64,000 bases of DNA from positions 124,001 through 188,000 of the forward strand of contig NZ_JOIZ01000010.1 in the NCBI RefSeq assembly GCF_000721605.1, read 5' to 3'. This document shows positions 17,008 to 25,497 of this stretch, one piece after another. Within the stretch, counting starts at the first letter, position 1; each line of letters begins with the position of its first letter. A model generated the notes under the pieces. That model had not been told where the DNA came from. It did not search any database and saw only the letters and a list, made by a program, of their open reading frames with translations. The translations under genes were made by a program, and so were the position numbers. This stretch comes from Streptomyces sp. NRRL S-37. GTDB lineage: Bacteria > Actinomycetota > Actinomycetes > Streptomycetales > Streptomycetaceae.

Positions 17008-18842
17008 GCCGCCGCCCCGAACTCCCCTGTTTCCCACCGGAGGAGGCGGCGAGTCGGCGGCGGATCCGCCGGTACGCCGTGCCCCGGACGATGATCGAGC
17101 GCGCGACGGAACGCCGTACCGCCGGTGACTGGCGGGGCGCGTGCGCGGCGGCCGGCGTGGACGTCGACATCGACCTGCCGGAGGTCGCCGAGCACTGCGG
17201 CGACGACGTCGCCGAGGCGCTGGAGGACGACCTGCGCCACCTGGTCCCGGACCTGGTGCGCTGGCACCTGCCCCGGGTGCTGGGCGGCTGGACCACCCTC
17301 GACACCGACCGGACCGTCGTCCTCGCCCGTTACCGGCCGGTGCGGGCGGGCGAAGGCCCCCGCTCCACGCCGTACCTGCACCTCACCACGCCCGCGATGA
17401 TGCAGGGCCCGCAGCGCGTCACCCTGGGTTTCGGCACCGTGACCGGCGAGGAGACCGCCGGCGTCTTCGGACCCTCGACCGAGGACTGGCGGTACGCCCG
17501 GCACCTGTGGGACGCGCGGCACACCGCCGGACTGCGCGAACGGTGCGGCGGCGGCACCGACCGGCCCCCCTTCTTCCACGCCGACGGCCGGCCGCGCCGC
17601 ACGGACGAACTGCCCACCGCCGATCCCGGCCCCGGTGACGCGTCGGCCCGGGCCGAGTGGGTCACCCTGCTGCACCAGAAGGGCGAGGTCGAGGCGGCCT
17701 TCACCGCGGCCGGGATCGAGGCCGACCTGACGCCCCCGTCCGGCGGTCCCGGCTGGTACCGGGCCGATCCGAAGGGGCTCCTCGGCCGGCTCGCGCTCGA
17801 CCACACCCGTCTGGAGCGGGAGGTCCGCCGGCTGATGGACGAGGGCGTCGGCGACCGCTTCCTCCTCGTCGGCGACTGGCGCACACGCATCCTGCTGGAG
17901 CCGACGGCCACCGGCCTCGGGGTGCGGACCGTCGACCACGGGGAGGTCAAGAACGTGCCCTTCCTGGCCGAGGCGCTCTGGCGCAGGCTCCCCGACCTCG
18001 ACCTGCTGCGCGTCGGCGGGGTCGAGCCGGAACATCTGCATCCGCTGGTCCGGGAGGCGCTGTTCCCCGGCCTCCGGGTGGCCGACGGGACCGGCGGCCC
18101 GCCGGGTCCCGACGTCCCCGCACCCGTCCGGGTGCGCTGCCGGGGTGAATGGCACGAGGTGGGCTTCCGCCCGGGCGGTCTGCTCCGTATGCCGCACAGC
18201 GACGAGGAGCAGCAGCGCGAGCGGGCCCTGCGCGCGTTCGGCGGCGCCGTCGCCGGGTGCTTCGCCGTCGAGCAGACCTGGGCGTCCGGCGACGGCCGGC
18301 TGCCGAAGGCGCTGCGTGCCCAGCGGCAAGACCTGTTCCTGCGTGCCCAGCACGGCGACACCCACGGCGTGCTCCACCTCCTGGACGCCGGCGTGGACCC
18401 CCGGGTGCGTGACGCCGCCGGACGCTCGCTGCTCCACGTACTGCACCTCCTCGACCACGAGCCGCTGCTGCCCCGGCTGCTCGCGGCGGGGCTCGACCTG
18501 GAGGCCCGGGACCGGCGGGACCGCACACCGCTGTTCGTGGCGGTCAACGACGGCGGCTCCCGGGCCCTGGTGGAGGCACTCCTCGCCGCCGGCGCCCGGA
18601 TCGACGTGGAAGACCAGATGGAGCTGTCGCTGGCCCAGGTCATCCGCCGTTACAAGCGCTCCGATCTGGCCTTCCTCCGGAAGCGCGTCCGGGAGGAGCA
18701 CCCGGGTCTCGGGGCCGAGTGGTGGGACGAGTACATGGACCGCGACGACGAGGAGGAGGCGGACGACTACGAACTTGCCGAGCCCGACGAGTCCGAGCCC
18801 GAGCCCGAGCCCGAGCCCGAGCTTGACGAGTCCGAGTCCTAG
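17004..18842 (+). CDS. Ankyrin-repeat protein with duplicated N-terminal module and acidic tail
   Basis: A 612-residue protein from GTG 17004, inside the GTGA overlap with the LRR stop. Two related helical units (about residues 30-75, with ACAAAGVDVDIDL, and about 215-280, with AFTAAGIEADLTP) suggest an internal duplication. Ankyrin repeats lie at about residues 445-545, for example LLDAGVDPRVRDAAGRSLLH and LLAAGLDLEARDRRDRTPLF. The C-terminus is Asp/Glu-rich and ends in Glu-Pro repeats. The reading frame stops at TAG 18840-18842, yet the same frame goes on for 24 codons with the same Glu-Pro composition to a TGA that overlaps the next start. No enzyme domain is recognised. Confidence 0.8.
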   Translation: MSRRPELPCFPPEEAASRRRIRRYAVPRTMIERATERRTAGDWRGACAAAGVDVDIDLPEVAEHCGDDVAEALEDDLRHLVPDLVRWHLPRVLGGWTTLDTDRTVVLARYRPVRAGEGPRSTPYLHLTTPAMMQGPQRVTLGFGTVTGEETAGVFGPSTEDWRYARHLWDARHTAGLRERCGGGTDRPPFFHADGRPRRTDELPTADPGPGDASARAEWVTLLHQKGEVEAAFTAAGIEADLTPPSGGPGWYRADPKGLLGRLALDHTRLEREVRRLMDEGVGDRFLLVGDWRTRILLEPTATGLGVRTVDHGEVKNVPFLAEALWRRLPDLDLLRVGGVEPEHLHPLVREALFPGLRVADGTGGPPGPDVPAPVRVRCRGEWHEVGFRPGGLLRMPHSDEEQQRERALRAFGGAVAGCFAVEQTWASGDGRLPKALRAQRQDLFLRAQHGDTHGVLHLLDAGVDPRVRDAAGRSLLHVLHLLDHEPLLPRLLAAGLDLEARDRRDRTPLFVAVNDGGSRALVEALLAAGARIDVEDQMELSLAQVIRRYKRSDLAFLRKRVREEHPGLGAEWWDEYMDRDDEEEADDYELAEPDESEPEPEPEPELDESES

Positions 18843-18872
18843 TCCGAACTCGACGAGCCCGAGCCCGAGCCC
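18791..18872. repeat. CCCGAG hexanucleotide repeats on both sides of the ankyrin stop
   Basis: A run of CCCGAG units encoding Glu-Pro lies before the TAG stop (about 18793-18821) and a second short run follows it (about 18857-18872), each next to a GACGAG segment. The layout looks like an internal duplication of the tail that brought in or flanked the amber codon. Such runs are prone to slippage. Confidence 0.7.
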
Positions 18873-18913
18873 GTCAATCCCGGACCAGGCACGTACAGCA
18901 AGGAACCGCCGTT

Positions 18914-20119
18914 TTGAGCACCGACTCCGCCTCCCGCACCGCGCCGGCTCCCCTGGCCGCCGCCGACGACCTCGTCGCCAGGCTGCGCACGCATCGCACC
19001 GAACCCGCCGCCAACCCCCAACTGGAGGCGCTCGCCCTGGCCGTGACGGCCAACCAGCCCGTCCTGCTGTGGGGTGAACCGGGCATCGGCAAGTCCGCCG
19101 GCCTGGAGCAGTTGGCCGCCGGGCTCGGCCTCCCGCTGGAGACGGTCATCGCCAGCGTGCACGAGCCGTCGGACTTCGCGGGACTGCCGATCGTCGGTGA
19201 CGACCCGGCCACCACCGGCGTGCCGATGGCCCCGCCCGACTGGGCGGTCCGGCTCACCCGCGCCGGACAGGGCCTGCTCTTCTTCGACGAACTGTCCTCC
19301 GCGCCCCCGGCCGTGCAGGCCGCGCTGCTGCGGGTCGTCCTCGAACGCCGGGTCGGCAGCCTCGTCCTGCCCGACGCGGTGCGCATCGTCGCCGCCGCCA
19401 ACCCGCCGTCCAGCGCCGCCGACGGCTGGCACCTCAGCCCGCCGCTCGCCAACCGCTTCGTCCACCTCGACTGGACCCACGACCCGGCCACGGTCGCCCG
19501 CGGCATGGCCGGCACCTGGCCGGAGGTGGCTGTTCCGGCGGTCGATCCGGCCAAGGTGCCCGGTGCCGTCGCACGGGCCCGCGGCGCGGTCTCCGGTTTC
19601 CTCACCGCCCGCCCCGGCCTGGTCCACCACATTCCCGCCGACGCCGAGAGCCGGGGCCGCTCCTGGCCGTCCCCGCGCACCTGGGAGATGGCGCTGCGGC
19701 TGCTCGCGACCGGATACGCGACCGGCGCCGGCCGTGAGGCGACGGCCGCCGCGCTCACCGGTGCCGTCGGGGACGGCGCGGGCATCGAACTGCTGTCGTA
19801 CCTGGAACACCTCGACCTGCCCGACCCCGAGCGGGTCCTCGCCGACCCCGACGCGTTCGCCCTGCCCGAGCGCGGCGACCGCCAACTCGCCTTCCTGATC
19901 GCGGTCGTGGCCGCCATCCAGAGCGACCTCACCCGGCCGCGCTGGGAGGCCGGCTGGGTGGTCCTGGCCAAGGCCGTGGACGCGGGCGTACCGGACGTGG
20001 CCGCCCGCGCCGCCACCGACCTCGCTTCGATGCGGCATCTCGACTGGCCCGTACCGCCCGGCATCGACGGCTTCCTGGACCTGCTGCACATGTCCGGGGC
20101 CCTGCCCGGCAGCCGCTGA
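18914..20119 (+). CDS. MoxR-type AAA+ ATPase
   Basis: A 401-residue AAA+ protein. Walker A is GEPGIGKS (about 54-61), Walker B LLFFDELSSA (about 121-130), and the sensor segment AANPPSSAADGWHLSPPLANRF includes the arginine-finger region. MoxR ATPases act as chaperones that load or remodel a vWA-domain partner, which is encoded next with an 11-base gap. The start is TTG 18914, with AAGGAA eight bases upstream; it lies in a TTGA overlap with the stop that would end a read-through version of the ankyrin protein. Confidence 0.88.
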   Translation: MSTDSASRTAPAPLAAADDLVARLRTHRTEPAANPQLEALALAVTANQPVLLWGEPGIGKSAGLEQLAAGLGLPLETVIASVHEPSDFAGLPIVGDDPATTGVPMAPPDWAVRLTRAGQGLLFFDELSSAPPAVQAALLRVVLERRVGSLVLPDAVRIVAAANPPSSAADGWHLSPPLANRFVHLDWTHDPATVARGMAGTWPEVAVPAVDPAKVPGAVARARGAVSGFLTARPGLVHHIPADAESRGRSWPSPRTWEMALRLLATGYATGAGREATAAALTGAVGDGAGIELLSYLEHLDLPDPERVLADPDAFALPERGDRQLAFLIAVVAAIQSDLTRPRWEAGWVVLAKAVDAGVPDVAARAATDLASMRHLDWPVPPGIDGFLDLLHMSGALPGSR

Positions 20120-20130
20120 GACCCACGAGC

Positions 20131-21318
20131 ATGACGGACGCCGCCCGCAACCGCCTGGACAGGACCAAACTGCTCGCCGCTCGCTACCGCGCCGCGAACG
20201 ACCGTCCCTACCTGGCCTCGGCCCTGTACGCCCTCACCGTCGTACCGAGCCCCGACGCGCCGACGATGGCCGTGGACCGCCACTGGCGCTGCTACGTGTC
20301 GCCCGCCTTCGTCGACGCGACCCCCGTGGAGGAACTCGCGGGCGTCTGGATCCACGAGGTGGCACACCTCCTCCGGGACCACCACGGCCGGGCCGGCCGG
20401 CTCCCCGCCGCCGACCAGCGCGACCGGTACCGCGTCAACGTCGCCCAGGACTGCGAGATCAACGACGACCTCCTCACCGACGGCCTGCGCCTGCCCGCCG
20501 GACGCGTCGAGCCCCGCCTCTTCGGCCTCCCCGAAGGGCAGCTTTTCGAGGCGTACCTGCCGCAACTGCCCCCGCATGTACGGGAACACGACTGCGGATC
20601 GGGTGCCCACGGCCGCCCCGCCCCCTGGGACCTCCCCGGATCCGCCGGCCCCGCCGCGCTCGGCGACGTCGAGGCCCAGGCGCTGCGCCGGCACACCGCC
20701 GAGGCGATGCGCGCCCACCAGCGCGCCCGCGGCACCCTGCCCGCCGGCTGGCAGCGCTGGGCCGAGGAGCTCCTGGAACCCACGGTGGACTGGCGGCAGG
20801 CCCTGTCCGGCGCGGTCCGGGAGGCTGCCGCGTGGGCAGCGGGCGCCATCGACTACACCTACCGCCGCCCGTCGCGCCGCACCCCGGCGCTGCGCGGCGT
20901 CGTCCTGCCCAGTCTGCGCCGTCCGCTGCCCCGGGTGGCCGTCGTCGTCGACACCTCGGGCTCGATGGGCGACGCGGAACTCGCCGCCGCCCTGGGCGAG
21001 ATCACGGGCGTGCTGCGCGAGGTCGGCGTGCGCGGCAACCGCGTCACCGTCCTGGCCTGCGACGCCGACGTGCACGCCGTGTCCCGGGTGACGTCCACCG
21101 AGCAGGTCACCCTCGGCGGCGGGGGCGGCACGGACATGCGCGTCGGCATCGACGCGGCCCTCGCGGCCCGTGACCGCCCCTCGATCGTCATCGTCCTCAC
21201 CGACGGGCTCACCCCCTGGCCGGACGAGACCCCGTCGTGCCGCCTGATCGCGGCCCTGATCGGCGACGGCGCACCGCAGCCCCCGGGCTGGGTGGAGACG
21301 GTACGGGTCACCGTCTGA
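20131..21318 (+). CDS. DUF2201-type putative metallopeptidase with vWA-like domain
   Basis: A 395-residue protein. The N-terminal half carries the zinc-peptidase motif HEVAH (H75, E76, H79), then a helical linker with the conserved NVAQDCEINDDL. The C-terminal half is a vWA-like domain with a metal-dependent adhesion site DTSGS (D274, S276, S278), the GGGGTDM segment and the final VLTDG. This fusion is the usual partner of MoxR ATPases in predicted NTP-dependent conflict or stress systems (family knowledge). Proteolysis is predicted, not shown. It ends the plus-strand block that starts at 13793. Confidence 0.87.
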   Translation: MTDAARNRLDRTKLLAARYRAANDRPYLASALYALTVVPSPDAPTMAVDRHWRCYVSPAFVDATPVEELAGVWIHEVAHLLRDHHGRAGRLPAADQRDRYRVNVAQDCEINDDLLTDGLRLPAGRVEPRLFGLPEGQLFEAYLPQLPPHVREHDCGSGAHGRPAPWDLPGSAGPAALGDVEAQALRRHTAEAMRAHQRARGTLPAGWQRWAEELLEPTVDWRQALSGAVREAAAWAAGAIDYTYRRPSRRTPALRGVVLPSLRRPLPRVAVVVDTSGSMGDAELAAALGEITGVLREVGVRGNRVTVLACDADVHAVSRVTSTEQVTLGGGGGTDMRVGIDAALAARDRPSIVIVLTDGLTPWPDETPSCRLIAALIGDGAPQPPGWVETVRVTV

Positions 21319-21437
21319 CGGCGTGGCCGGTGCGGGGACCGCCCGTCAGGGGAGACGCCCCGCGGAGGCCGCGTCAGGGACCCGCCGGCCCCGCTCATGT
21401 GGCGCCGACGGCCGGACACATCGCCGGTGAGGCGTCG

Positions 21438-22118
21438 TCAGCGGCCGGCGAGGAGGCCGTCCACCAGGGCCCGGAGCCCGTCCCGGTAGGTGTCCTCGGC
21501 GGTCAGCGGCGCCCAGCGGTCCGCGGCCTCTGCCAGGCGGGGCAGTTCGCTCGGGTCGAGACCGGCGAAGACCTGCTCCCGGTAGGTCGCACGGTCGTCG
21601 TCCGCGCGCCGCCGGGCCGCCGTCGTCCGGACCACGATCTCTCCGGCGGTGTAGTACCAGATCGCACGGTAGCCGTGCACGGCCCGGTCGAGGGAGAGGC
21701 CGCATCCGACCAGGCCGTCGACGATCTGCTCGACGAACCACAGCGCGCTGGTGGACAGCAGGTCGTCGGCGGTCAGCACCTCCACGATCCAGGGGCAGGC
21801 GGCGAGCGCCTCGTGGATCGCGGCGGCGGCCACCACGACCCGCTCGCGGGGGTCGGCGGGCAGTTCCGGCCGGCGCAGGGTCCGGGCGGCGTAGTCGTCC
21901 AGCAGGAGGACCAGCAGTTCCTCCTTGTCGCGGACGTGGTGGTAGAGCGCCATCGGCGTACTGCCGACCTCCGTGGCCAGCCGCCGCATGGTCAGCCGGT
22001 CCACACCTCCCTCCTCCACGATCCGGCGGGCCGTCCCGATGATCACCTCGCGGGAGATGCGGGGAGGCCGGCCCAGGGTTCTGCGCGGTGCGGACGGTTG
22101 CGGCATGCCCCCCATCAT
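21438..22118 (-). CDS. TetR-family regulator of the adjacent MFS exporter
   Basis: A 226-residue repressor. The HTH (about 20-65) reads IVEEGGVDRLTMRRLATEVGSTPMALYHHVRDKEELL (key part: TPMALYHHVRDKEEL). The C-terminal ligand domain is of the TetR_C type. It is divergent from an MFS transporter gene with a 46-base gap and a 24-base inverted repeat in between. This layout suggests that it represses the exporter and is released by the exported compound. An in-frame ATG at 22106 is an alternative start. Confidence 0.88.
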   Translation of the reverse strand: MMGGMPQPSAPRRTLGRPPRISREVIIGTARRIVEEGGVDRLTMRRLATEVGSTPMALYHHVRDKEELLVLLLDDYAARTLRRPELPADPRERVVVAAAAIHEALAACPWIVEVLTADDLLSTSALWFVEQIVDGLVGCGLSLDRAVHGYRAIWYYTAGEIVVRTTAARRRADDDRATYREQVFAGLDPSELPRLAEAADRWAPLTAEDTYRDGLRALVDGLLAGR

Positions 22119-22153
22119 TCCCCAGGTGTCGACAACGGCGAACCCCGGCGCTA

Positions 22154-22177
22154 AGTTTTCTTACATGTATAAAAACT
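22154..22177. promoter_or_regulatory. Inverted-repeat operator candidate between tetR and MFS gene
   Basis: The 24-base element AGTTTT-CT-T-ACATGT-A-TA-AAAACT has two arms of six bases plus a central perfect ACATGT. It is AT-rich in a GC-rich context and lies 36 bases upstream of tetR. It covers the first ATG of the MFS frame (22165). A TetR dimer bound here would block both genes. Confidence 0.65.
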
Positions 22178-23613
22178 CTCGCGGGAGGCCCGGAGTGGTG
22201 CTGGCGGCGGCGGCCGTCGCCCAGTTCGTCGTCGCCCTGGACATGTCCGTGGTCAACGTCGCGTTACCCGCGATCCGCACGGCGCTGGGATTCGCGCCGC
22301 TCGACCTGTCGTGGGTCGTGCACGTGTACGCGCTCACGTTCGGCGGGTTCCTGCTGCTGGGGGGCCGCGCCTGCGACCTGTACGGGCGGCGCCGGATGTT
22401 CGTGCTGGGGCTGACCGTCTTCGGGCTGTGCTCGCTGGCGGGCGGACTGGCCCAGGACCCCTGGCACCTGATCGCCGCGCGCGCCGGGCAGGGCCTGGGC
22501 GCCGCCGCGGCCGCGCCGGCCGCGCTGGCGATGCTCACCACCACCTTCCCCGAAGGCCCCCGACGCGTCCGGGCGCTGGGAGTGTGGAGCGCGGTGAACG
22601 CCGCGGGCGGCGCGCTGGGCGTCCTGGCGGGCGGCCTGCTGACCGAGTACGCGGGCTGGCGCTGGATCATGCTGATCAACCTGCCCATCGTCGCGGTGGC
22701 TCTCGGGCTGGTCCTCACGGGGGTGCCCGCCGGGACCCCGTCCGCCCGGCGCGAGGGGCTGGACACCTGGGGCGCCGTCCTGGCGACGGGCGGAGTCGGG
22801 CTGCTGGTGCTCGGTGTCGTCCGCACCGACACCCTGGGCTGGGGCTCCCCGGTCACGTGGACGACCCTCACCGCCGCGACCGTGCTGCTCGCCGCCTTCG
22901 TCCTCGCCGAGGCGCGGGCCGCCGCACCCCTGCTCCGCCTCGGCCTGCTGCGCAGCCGCTGGGTCGCCGGCGCGAACGTGCTGGTGTTCCTGGCCGCGGC
23001 CGGGCAGTTCACGGCGTTCTACTTCGTCTCCCTGTACATGCAGCAGGTCCTGGGCATGGGAGCCGCGGCGACCGGCACCGCGTTTCTGCCCTTCTCCCTG
23101 GGTCTGGTCGCGGGAACCGTCGTCGCGACCCGCCTCACCGCCTCCCGCACCCCCCGTGCGTCCCTGGTGCCCGGCGCCCTGCTGGCCGCCGCAGGCCTGG
23201 CCTGGTTCGCCCTCATCAGCCCCGACGGCAGCTTCCTCGCCGACGTACTCGGCCCGTCCCTCGTCACCAGCGTCGGCGCCGGACTGGTCCTGGCGCCGGT
23301 CGCCGCCGCCGCGACCACCGGCGTCGCCCCGCGTGAGGCCGGCATGGCCGGCGGCCTCATGAACAGCTCCCGCCAACTCGGCGGCTGCATCGGCCTGGCC
23401 GCCCTGGCCACCATCGCCGCGCACCACACCGGCACGACCGCCGACCCCGCCGCGCTCAACGACGGCTACGCCCTGGGCCTGGCCGTCGCCGCCGCCGTCT
23501 TCGTGCTCGCGGCGGTCGTGGCCGTCGGCGTACTGCCGCGCCGCCGAGCCGTCACCCCCGTCCCGCGCCCCACCACTCCCGAACCGAACCGGCTGGAAGG
23601 AACTCCGTCATGA
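22165..23613 (+). CDS. MFS drug exporter, DHA2 (14-TM, EmrB/QacA) family
   Basis: A 482-residue proton-coupled exporter. TM1 carries the DHA2 motif LDMSVVNVALPAI, and motif A appears as GGRACDLYGRRRMF in the 2-3 loop; about 14 hydrophobic segments follow. The substrate is unknown. ATG 22165 has no ribosome site and lies inside the inverted repeat. GTG 22195 has GGGAGG seven bases upstream but would leave only about ten residues before TM1's Asp, so both starts are possible. The stop overlaps the cupin gene by four bases. Confidence 0.88.
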   Translation: MYKNSRGRPGVVLAAAAVAQFVVALDMSVVNVALPAIRTALGFAPLDLSWVVHVYALTFGGFLLLGGRACDLYGRRRMFVLGLTVFGLCSLAGGLAQDPWHLIAARAGQGLGAAAAAPAALAMLTTTFPEGPRRVRALGVWSAVNAAGGALGVLAGGLLTEYAGWRWIMLINLPIVAVALGLVLTGVPAGTPSARREGLDTWGAVLATGGVGLLVLGVVRTDTLGWGSPVTWTTLTAATVLLAAFVLAEARAAAPLLRLGLLRSRWVAGANVLVFLAAAGQFTAFYFVSLYMQQVLGMGAAATGTAFLPFSLGLVAGTVVATRLTASRTPRASLVPGALLAAAGLAWFALISPDGSFLADVLGPSLVTSVGAGLVLAPVAAAATTGVAPREAGMAGGLMNSSRQLGGCIGLAALATIAAHHTGTTADPAALNDGYALGLAVAAAVFVLAAVVAVGVLPRRRAVTPVPRPTTPEPNRLEGTPS

Positions 23614-24005
23614 CGACCGCCCCCATCGACCTGTTCACCTCGGCGCTGCACGTCCACCCCGACGGCGATGTCCGGGCCGCCGAACGGCAGATGACGGGCA
23701 GCGGCTCCGGTGCCTGGCAGATCGCCACGTTCCACGTGGAGACCGACACCGAGGTCCACGCCGACCACTGGGAGATGCACCCGGAGGCGGAGGAGGCGGT
23801 GTGCTGCCTGACCGGAGGTGCCCGCCTCTACTTCCGCCCCACCACGCCCGGCGGGGCCGAGGACATGGTGCGGCTGCGGGCGGGCACCGCCGCGATCGTC
23901 CCCCGCGGCCGCTGGCACCGCCTGGAACTGGACGCCCCCAGCGACCTGATGTCGATCACCCTCCGCGACGGCACCCGCCTGGAGAAGCGCACCGACACCC
24001 ACTGA
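23610..24005 (+). CDS. Small cupin-domain protein
   Basis: A 131-residue single-domain cupin. Metal-site residues are in HADHWEMHPEAEEAV (motif 1) and the RGRWHRLEL segment (motif 2). It overlaps the MFS stop in ATGA, so it belongs to the exporter operon and should respond to the same TetR protein. Small cupins may bind or modify small molecules; the function is not known here. Confidence 0.83.
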   Translation: MTTAPIDLFTSALHVHPDGDVRAAERQMTGSGSGAWQIATFHVETDTEVHADHWEMHPEAEEAVCCLTGGARLYFRPTTPGGAEDMVRLRAGTAAIVPRGRWHRLELDAPSDLMSITLRDGTRLEKRTDTH

Positions 24006-24050
24006 CCGGCGGGCGGCCGGGCAGCATCACCAAGCGCCCCTGGACCACAG

Positions 24051-24140
24051 GACCAGCAGAAGGAGGCCGTCGACCTGGTCCTCCGCCAGAGGGAGCACAT
24101 CGCCGACGAGTGGTCCGAGAAGGGGGTTCCGGAGGACTGA
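24051..24140 (+). pseudogene. Possible 3' remnant of a larger gene
   Basis: Thirty codons with high GC3 read DQQKEAVDLVLRQREHIADE and end in a TGA, with no start codon in frame. The helix resembles the last residues of type I restriction HsdR subunits, but this is a weak impression. It could be the tail of a lost gene between the cupin operon and the DUF397 gene. Confidence 0.25.
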
Positions 24141-24141
24141 A

Positions 24142-24187
24142 CGTGAGGGCCCTGCCGACCTGGGCCTTGGCCGGCAGGGCCCTCACG
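24142..24187. terminator. Long bidirectional hairpin
   Basis: A perfect 16-bp stem (CGTGAGGGCCCTGCCG, 24142-24157, with 24172-24187) closes a 14-base loop. It lies between converging genes (cupin operon on plus, DUF397 on minus) and should terminate both. Confidence 0.85.
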
Positions 24188-24199
24188 GTCGTACGAGCG

Positions 24200-24415
24200 T
24201 CAGACGCGCCGCTCCGAGGAGGCCAGCCCGACGAAACCCGCCCAAGCCTCACGTGACACCGCGAGCATGGGCCCGGCGGCGGCCTTGGAGTCCCGGACGT
24301 GTACAACTGCTGTACCGGGCGCGACCTCTACACACTGACCGCCCTCGGTTCCGCTGTAACTGCTCTTGAACCAGGCGAGGTCGGAGGCGGCGGGGGAGGA
24401 CTCAGCGTTGTTCAT
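24200..24415 (-). CDS. DUF397 protein
   Basis: A 71-residue protein with the family core LAWFKSSYSGTEGGQCVEVA and VVHVRDSK. DUF397 genes in Streptomyces accompany an XRE-DUF5753 regulator and an anti-sigma-like ATPase, as in the whiJ and abaA loci, where they affect development and antibiotic timing. Here it overlaps the stop of the upstream XRE gene by four bases, so the pair is co-translated. The biochemical function is not settled. Confidence 0.9.
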   Translation of the reverse strand: MNNAESSPAASDLAWFKSSYSGTEGGQCVEVAPGTAVVHVRDSKAAAGPMLAVSREAWAGFVGLASSERRV

Positions 24416-25356
24416 AGCGTTCCCAGCAACCCTTCGATGAACTTCGTCGACTCCCGCGGACTGAGAGCCTGTGATCGGATAATCCCATAGCGTGCAGCCG
24501 CGAGAGCCGTCTGTTCCGGGTCGGTCTCAAGAGAACTGGTCGTGTGCGTCTCCGTGTAGACGAACTTCTTGCCGTCCTTCCTGGTGACCACCGTGAACGG
24601 TCCGTTCACGCCTGCGTTCTCCTCGCACTCGGTCGGCATGACCTGGATCTCGACGTTCTGCTTCTGGCCGGCGAGGAGAATGATCTCCAACTGCCCCCGC
24701 AGTACGTCCGTGCCGCCGTACCGATGCCGTAGAACCGCCTCGTTCACTACGAAGCTCAGCAGCGGGGCCGATTTGCGGTCGAAGATGTCCTGCCGGGCCA
24801 GCCGGGCAGTCACCCGCTGCTCGACCGTTTCCGAGTCCAGGGGTGGACGCCGCATCGCGAGCAGTGCCCTCATGTATTCCTCGGTCTGGAGCAGCCCGTT
24901 GACGACCTGGGTGTCGTACATCAGCAGCTCAAGGCACTCCTTCTCCAGCACCGCCATCCCCTGAAAGAACACCGGATACTGAGCCCGCTCCACCTGCTCC
25001 TTCCACAGGCACAGCAGCCCGCCCGCCCCCAGCACCTCATCCGCCCGCTCGATCGTCCTCGGTGTCGGAATCCTCCGCCCCTGCTCGAACGATGCGATGG
25101 TGGACGCCGAGTACCCGAGCCGCCGCCCGAACTCCTCGCGCTCCAGCCCCTCCCGTACCCGCAGCGTCTTCATGGTCTGCCCGAACGCGACCACGACACC
25201 CCGCCCGGCCTCGTCCTCCGGCCGCCGCCCGGCCCCGTCGTCGTTCTCCCACCCGTCCCTGAGACTCACGACCGCCGCACCCGCGCCACTGCCGTCGTTC
25301 TCACGCTCCCCGGGAACCGCCTCGGCCCCGGCCTCCGCACCCGCGCGCTCCGCCAT
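24412..25356 (-). CDS. XRE HTH / DUF5753 regulator (WhiJ-like)
   Basis: A 314-residue protein from ATG 25356. The HTH (about 55-110) reads MKTLRVREGLEREEFGRRLG followed by YSASTIASFEQGRRIP. The DUF5753 domain (about 130-310) contains PVFFQGMAVLEKECLELLMYD and the YGG(T) and VMP segments typical of the family. A longer frame reaches to 25470, but the extra residues are low-complexity. ATG 25356 has GGTGG nearby. It is divergent from the ATPase gene and overlaps the DUF397 gene. WhiJ-like proteins are DNA-binding repressors relieved by their DUF397 partner in S. coelicolor. Confidence 0.88.
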   Translation of the reverse strand: MAERAGAEAGAEAVPGERENDGSGAGAAVVSLRDGWENDDGAGRRPEDEAGRGVVVAFGQTMKTLRVREGLEREEFGRRLGYSASTIASFEQGRRIPTPRTIERADEVLGAGGLLCLWKEQVERAQYPVFFQGMAVLEKECLELLMYDTQVVNGLLQTEEYMRALLAMRRPPLDSETVEQRVTARLARQDIFDRKSAPLLSFVVNEAVLRHRYGGTDVLRGQLEIILLAGQKQNVEIQVMPTECEENAGVNGPFTVVTRKDGKKFVYTETHTTSSLETDPEQTALAAARYGIIRSQALSPRESTKFIEGLLGTL

Positions 25357-25497
25357 GTCCACCACCGCCTTCTCTCGCTCAACGCCCCCGCAAGGGACGC
25401 CGTCACGGCGCGCGGCTCCGACACGCGCGTACACCTCGGGTACAGCCGCCCCCTGTCGCTGCGTCACCACTGGTCACGCTACGCGACCGGCGGGACC

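Noticed and set aside
15689..18842. The tRNA-like gene as a suppressor of the amber codon in the ankyrin gene
   Set aside because: An amber suppressor needs anticodon CUA. The loop here reads CAA, so the two observations should not be linked on present evidence.
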